DNA from: Shewanella sp. MR-4 | GTDB lineage: Bacteria > Pseudomonadota > Gammaproteobacteria > Enterobacterales > Shewanellaceae | Assembly: GCF_000014685.1 (NCBI RefSeq) | Contig: NC_008321.1 | Span: 4,523,001 to 4,587,000, forward strand | Direction of reading: 5' to 3' | Length of the DNA stretch: 64,000 nt | Shown here: positions 62,733 through 64,000 of the stretch, one piece after another | How the letters are laid out: each line of letters starts with the position of its first letter | Position numbering within the stretch: the stretch's first letter is position 1 | Program-made: the position numbers and the translations under genes | The notes under the pieces: model-generated | Databases searched by the model: none | Seen by the model: the letters and a program-made list of their open reading frames with translations, nothing else | What the model was told of the DNA's origin: nothing

Positions 62733-63380
62733 ATGGAGCTTTTTTATCATCCGTTATCACGTTATTCACAGAAGGTGTTAATTGCACTCTATGAAAAACA
62801 AGCTAACTTTTACCCGCGGATCACCGATTTGCGTGACCCGCTAACACGTCAGACATTTCAGCAATTCTATCCACCTGGCAAACTCCCGTTACTCAAAACC
62901 CATGAAGATCAACTGCTCCCCGAATCCAGCATTATTGTTGAATACCTAGACAAGCATTTTCAAAACGGCACCGAGTTACTGCCCGCCGAACCCGAGCGCA
63001 ATCTCGAGGTGCGCTTATTCGATCGCATCATAGATAACGATATCAATAACCCATTATTTCAATTAGAAAAACTAAAGCATGCCCCCGAAGGCCATGAATT
63101 TGAAATCAAGCAGATAGAAAAGCAGATGTTTGCCCAGTTTCAGCGCTTGGATACCCAACTTAGCCAGAATCACTGGGTGTGCGGCGACAGTTTTACCTTG
63201 GCCGACTGCGCCCTTATCCCCTGTTTAAGCTACAGCTTTGCCCACTTAAACCTATTGGATTTAGATGAATTAGTGCGTTATTGGCAACAGGCGCAGCTTC
63301 GCGGCGCCTGGATGCTGGTTCTTGAAGAGGTGCTACTCGCCGAAATGGAGGAAGATACAGGAATTAGGACCATTCCCTAA
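62733..63380 (+). CDS. Glutathione S-transferase family protein
   Basis: 215 aa from ATG 62733 (GAGG upstream). Thioredoxin-like N-terminal domain (MELFYHPLSRYSQKVLIALY ... PPGKLPLLK ... ESSIIVEYLD) with the cis-Pro and Glu-Ser glutathione-binding residues, then a helical C-terminal domain (GDSFTLADCALIPCL). Ser9 or Tyr11 could be the catalytic residue. The substrate is unknown. It converges on the thioesterase gene. Confidence 0.9.
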   Translation: MELFYHPLSRYSQKVLIALYEKQANFYPRITDLRDPLTRQTFQQFYPPGKLPLLKTHEDQLLPESSIIVEYLDKHFQNGTELLPAEPERNLEVRLFDRIIDNDINNPLFQLEKLKHAPEGHEFEIKQIEKQMFAQFQRLDTQLSQNHWVCGDSFTLADCALIPCLSYSFAHLNLLDLDELVRYWQQAQLRGAWMLVLEEVLLAEMEEDTGIRTIP

Positions 63381-63390
63381 CGCCTACATA

Positions 63391-63921
63391 TTAGAGATTG
63401 CGTTCTTTCTTCAATTGTAAAAACGCTTTCCATTTAATGACTTCTGGCGGCAACTCAGGAGCAGGATCGGTATAACCCGCCTCTTTGACTAACACATCCA
63501 AGGGAACTTGCTTACCTTTACAGACAAACACACCACGCACATGCACTATGCAGTGCAAACCACGTTCACTCACAAAGCGTTGTTCAATATAGAAATATTT
63601 CTCGTCCCAGCCCACGACTTTGGTTTCAATCTCAAACTTTTTTAAGGGCTTGATATCACGGATATAGGTAAATTCGGCGGCGTTAACAATCGGCATCCAC
63701 TTCAATTTGAGGAAACGCTTCAACAGCCCCATTTCGGCCAGCATATAAGTGCGCGCCAGATCCATAAACGCCGGATAACGAGAGTTGGTCAGATGGAAGT
63801 TGATATCGCAATCGCTAGGTAATGCACGGTAAGTAATGCGGCTCGTGCCTAAAAAATCAATCTTACGGCAGTGGCGCGTGCGCCAAAACAACAACCAAAA
63901 CAAACGGAAATACAGATTCAT
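63391..63921 (-). CDS. Thioesterase family protein (4HBT/THEM6-like, membrane-anchored)
   Basis: 176 aa from ATG 63921. A hydrophobic, aromatic N-terminal helix (MNLYFRLFWLLFW) anchors a hot-dog domain with RALPSDCDINFHLTNSRYPAFMD, the region that usually contains the catalytic Asp and Asn. Such proteins hydrolyse acyl-CoA or act in lipid traffic; the substrate is unknown. An alternative start at 63966 (MTSVSLW) would add 15 residues; both have weak ribosome-binding sites. Confidence 0.8.
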   Translation of the reverse strand: MNLYFRLFWLLFWRTRHCRKIDFLGTSRITYRALPSDCDINFHLTNSRYPAFMDLARTYMLAEMGLLKRFLKLKWMPIVNAAEFTYIRDIKPLKKFEIETKVVGWDEKYFYIEQRFVSERGLHCIVHVRGVFVCKGKQVPLDVLVKEAGYTDPAPELPPEVIKWKAFLQLKKERNL

Positions 63922-64000
63922 ATGCAGTCGCCCTAAAAATAAGAGCCACAGGCTAACAGAGGTCATACCAGAGGGCAAGCGAGATCTAGCTCACAAAAAA

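Overview
The window looks like chromosomal DNA of a gammaproteobacterium of the genus Shewanella. This is inferred from gene content and order (plsB-lexA-sulA next to a caa3 oxidase operon, the bioH/comF/nfuA block, greB/tex facing ompR-envZ) and from protein style; no database search was possible. Coding density is high. I see no rRNA, tRNA, CRISPR array, prophage or complete insertion sequence. One 268-bp MITE-like element is present.

Layout. 1-5.3 kb: end of a VOC-family gene, an aromatic amino acid permease (mtr/tyrP type) coupled to plsB, then the divergent SOS pair lexA-sulA with two perfect SOS boxes. 5.3-14.7 kb: a full aa3/caa3 cytochrome c oxidase locus: coxB with two C-terminal cytochrome c domains, coxA, ctaG, coxC, DUF2909, SURF1, an SCO-like membrane protein, heme A synthase, heme O synthase and SCO. 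14.7-27.4 kb: polysaccharide deacetylase, MATE pump, S9 peptidase, nfuA, comF, bioH, a Gln-rich protein, an LTA-synthase-like sulfatase, tex and greB. 27.8-32.5 kb: ompR-envZ, a chemoreceptor and a peroxiredoxin.

32.7-38.3 kb is the most interesting part. A PepSY protein and a PhoP/PhoQ-like two-component system are flanked by two envelope genes, a GlyGly-CTERM-like protein and a DUF3300 protein. Both flanking promoters carry the same 15-bp direct-repeat sequence, exactly 12 bp upstream of a -10-like hexamer. This is the geometry of a PhoP-type activator box and suggests a compact, locally encoded regulon. The MITE lies between the kinase gene and the DUF3300 promoter.

38.3-48.6 kb: a small unknown protein, a MASE1-CHASE-PAS-PAS-GGDEF-EAL c-di-GMP enzyme and, after a long 1.1-kb upstream region, a complete cyoABCDE quinol oxidase operon. 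The window therefore encodes two heme-copper oxidases, each with its own heme O synthase. 48.7-64 kb: two rRNA methyltransferases (rsmJ, rlmJ), an operon lemA-DUF3137-lytic transglycosylase, an AbgT transporter preceded by an orphan promoter-terminator unit that may be a small RNA, two small membrane proteins, an RND efflux pair, a TorF-type outer-membrane protein, a Tag-like glycosylase, a GST and a thioesterase.
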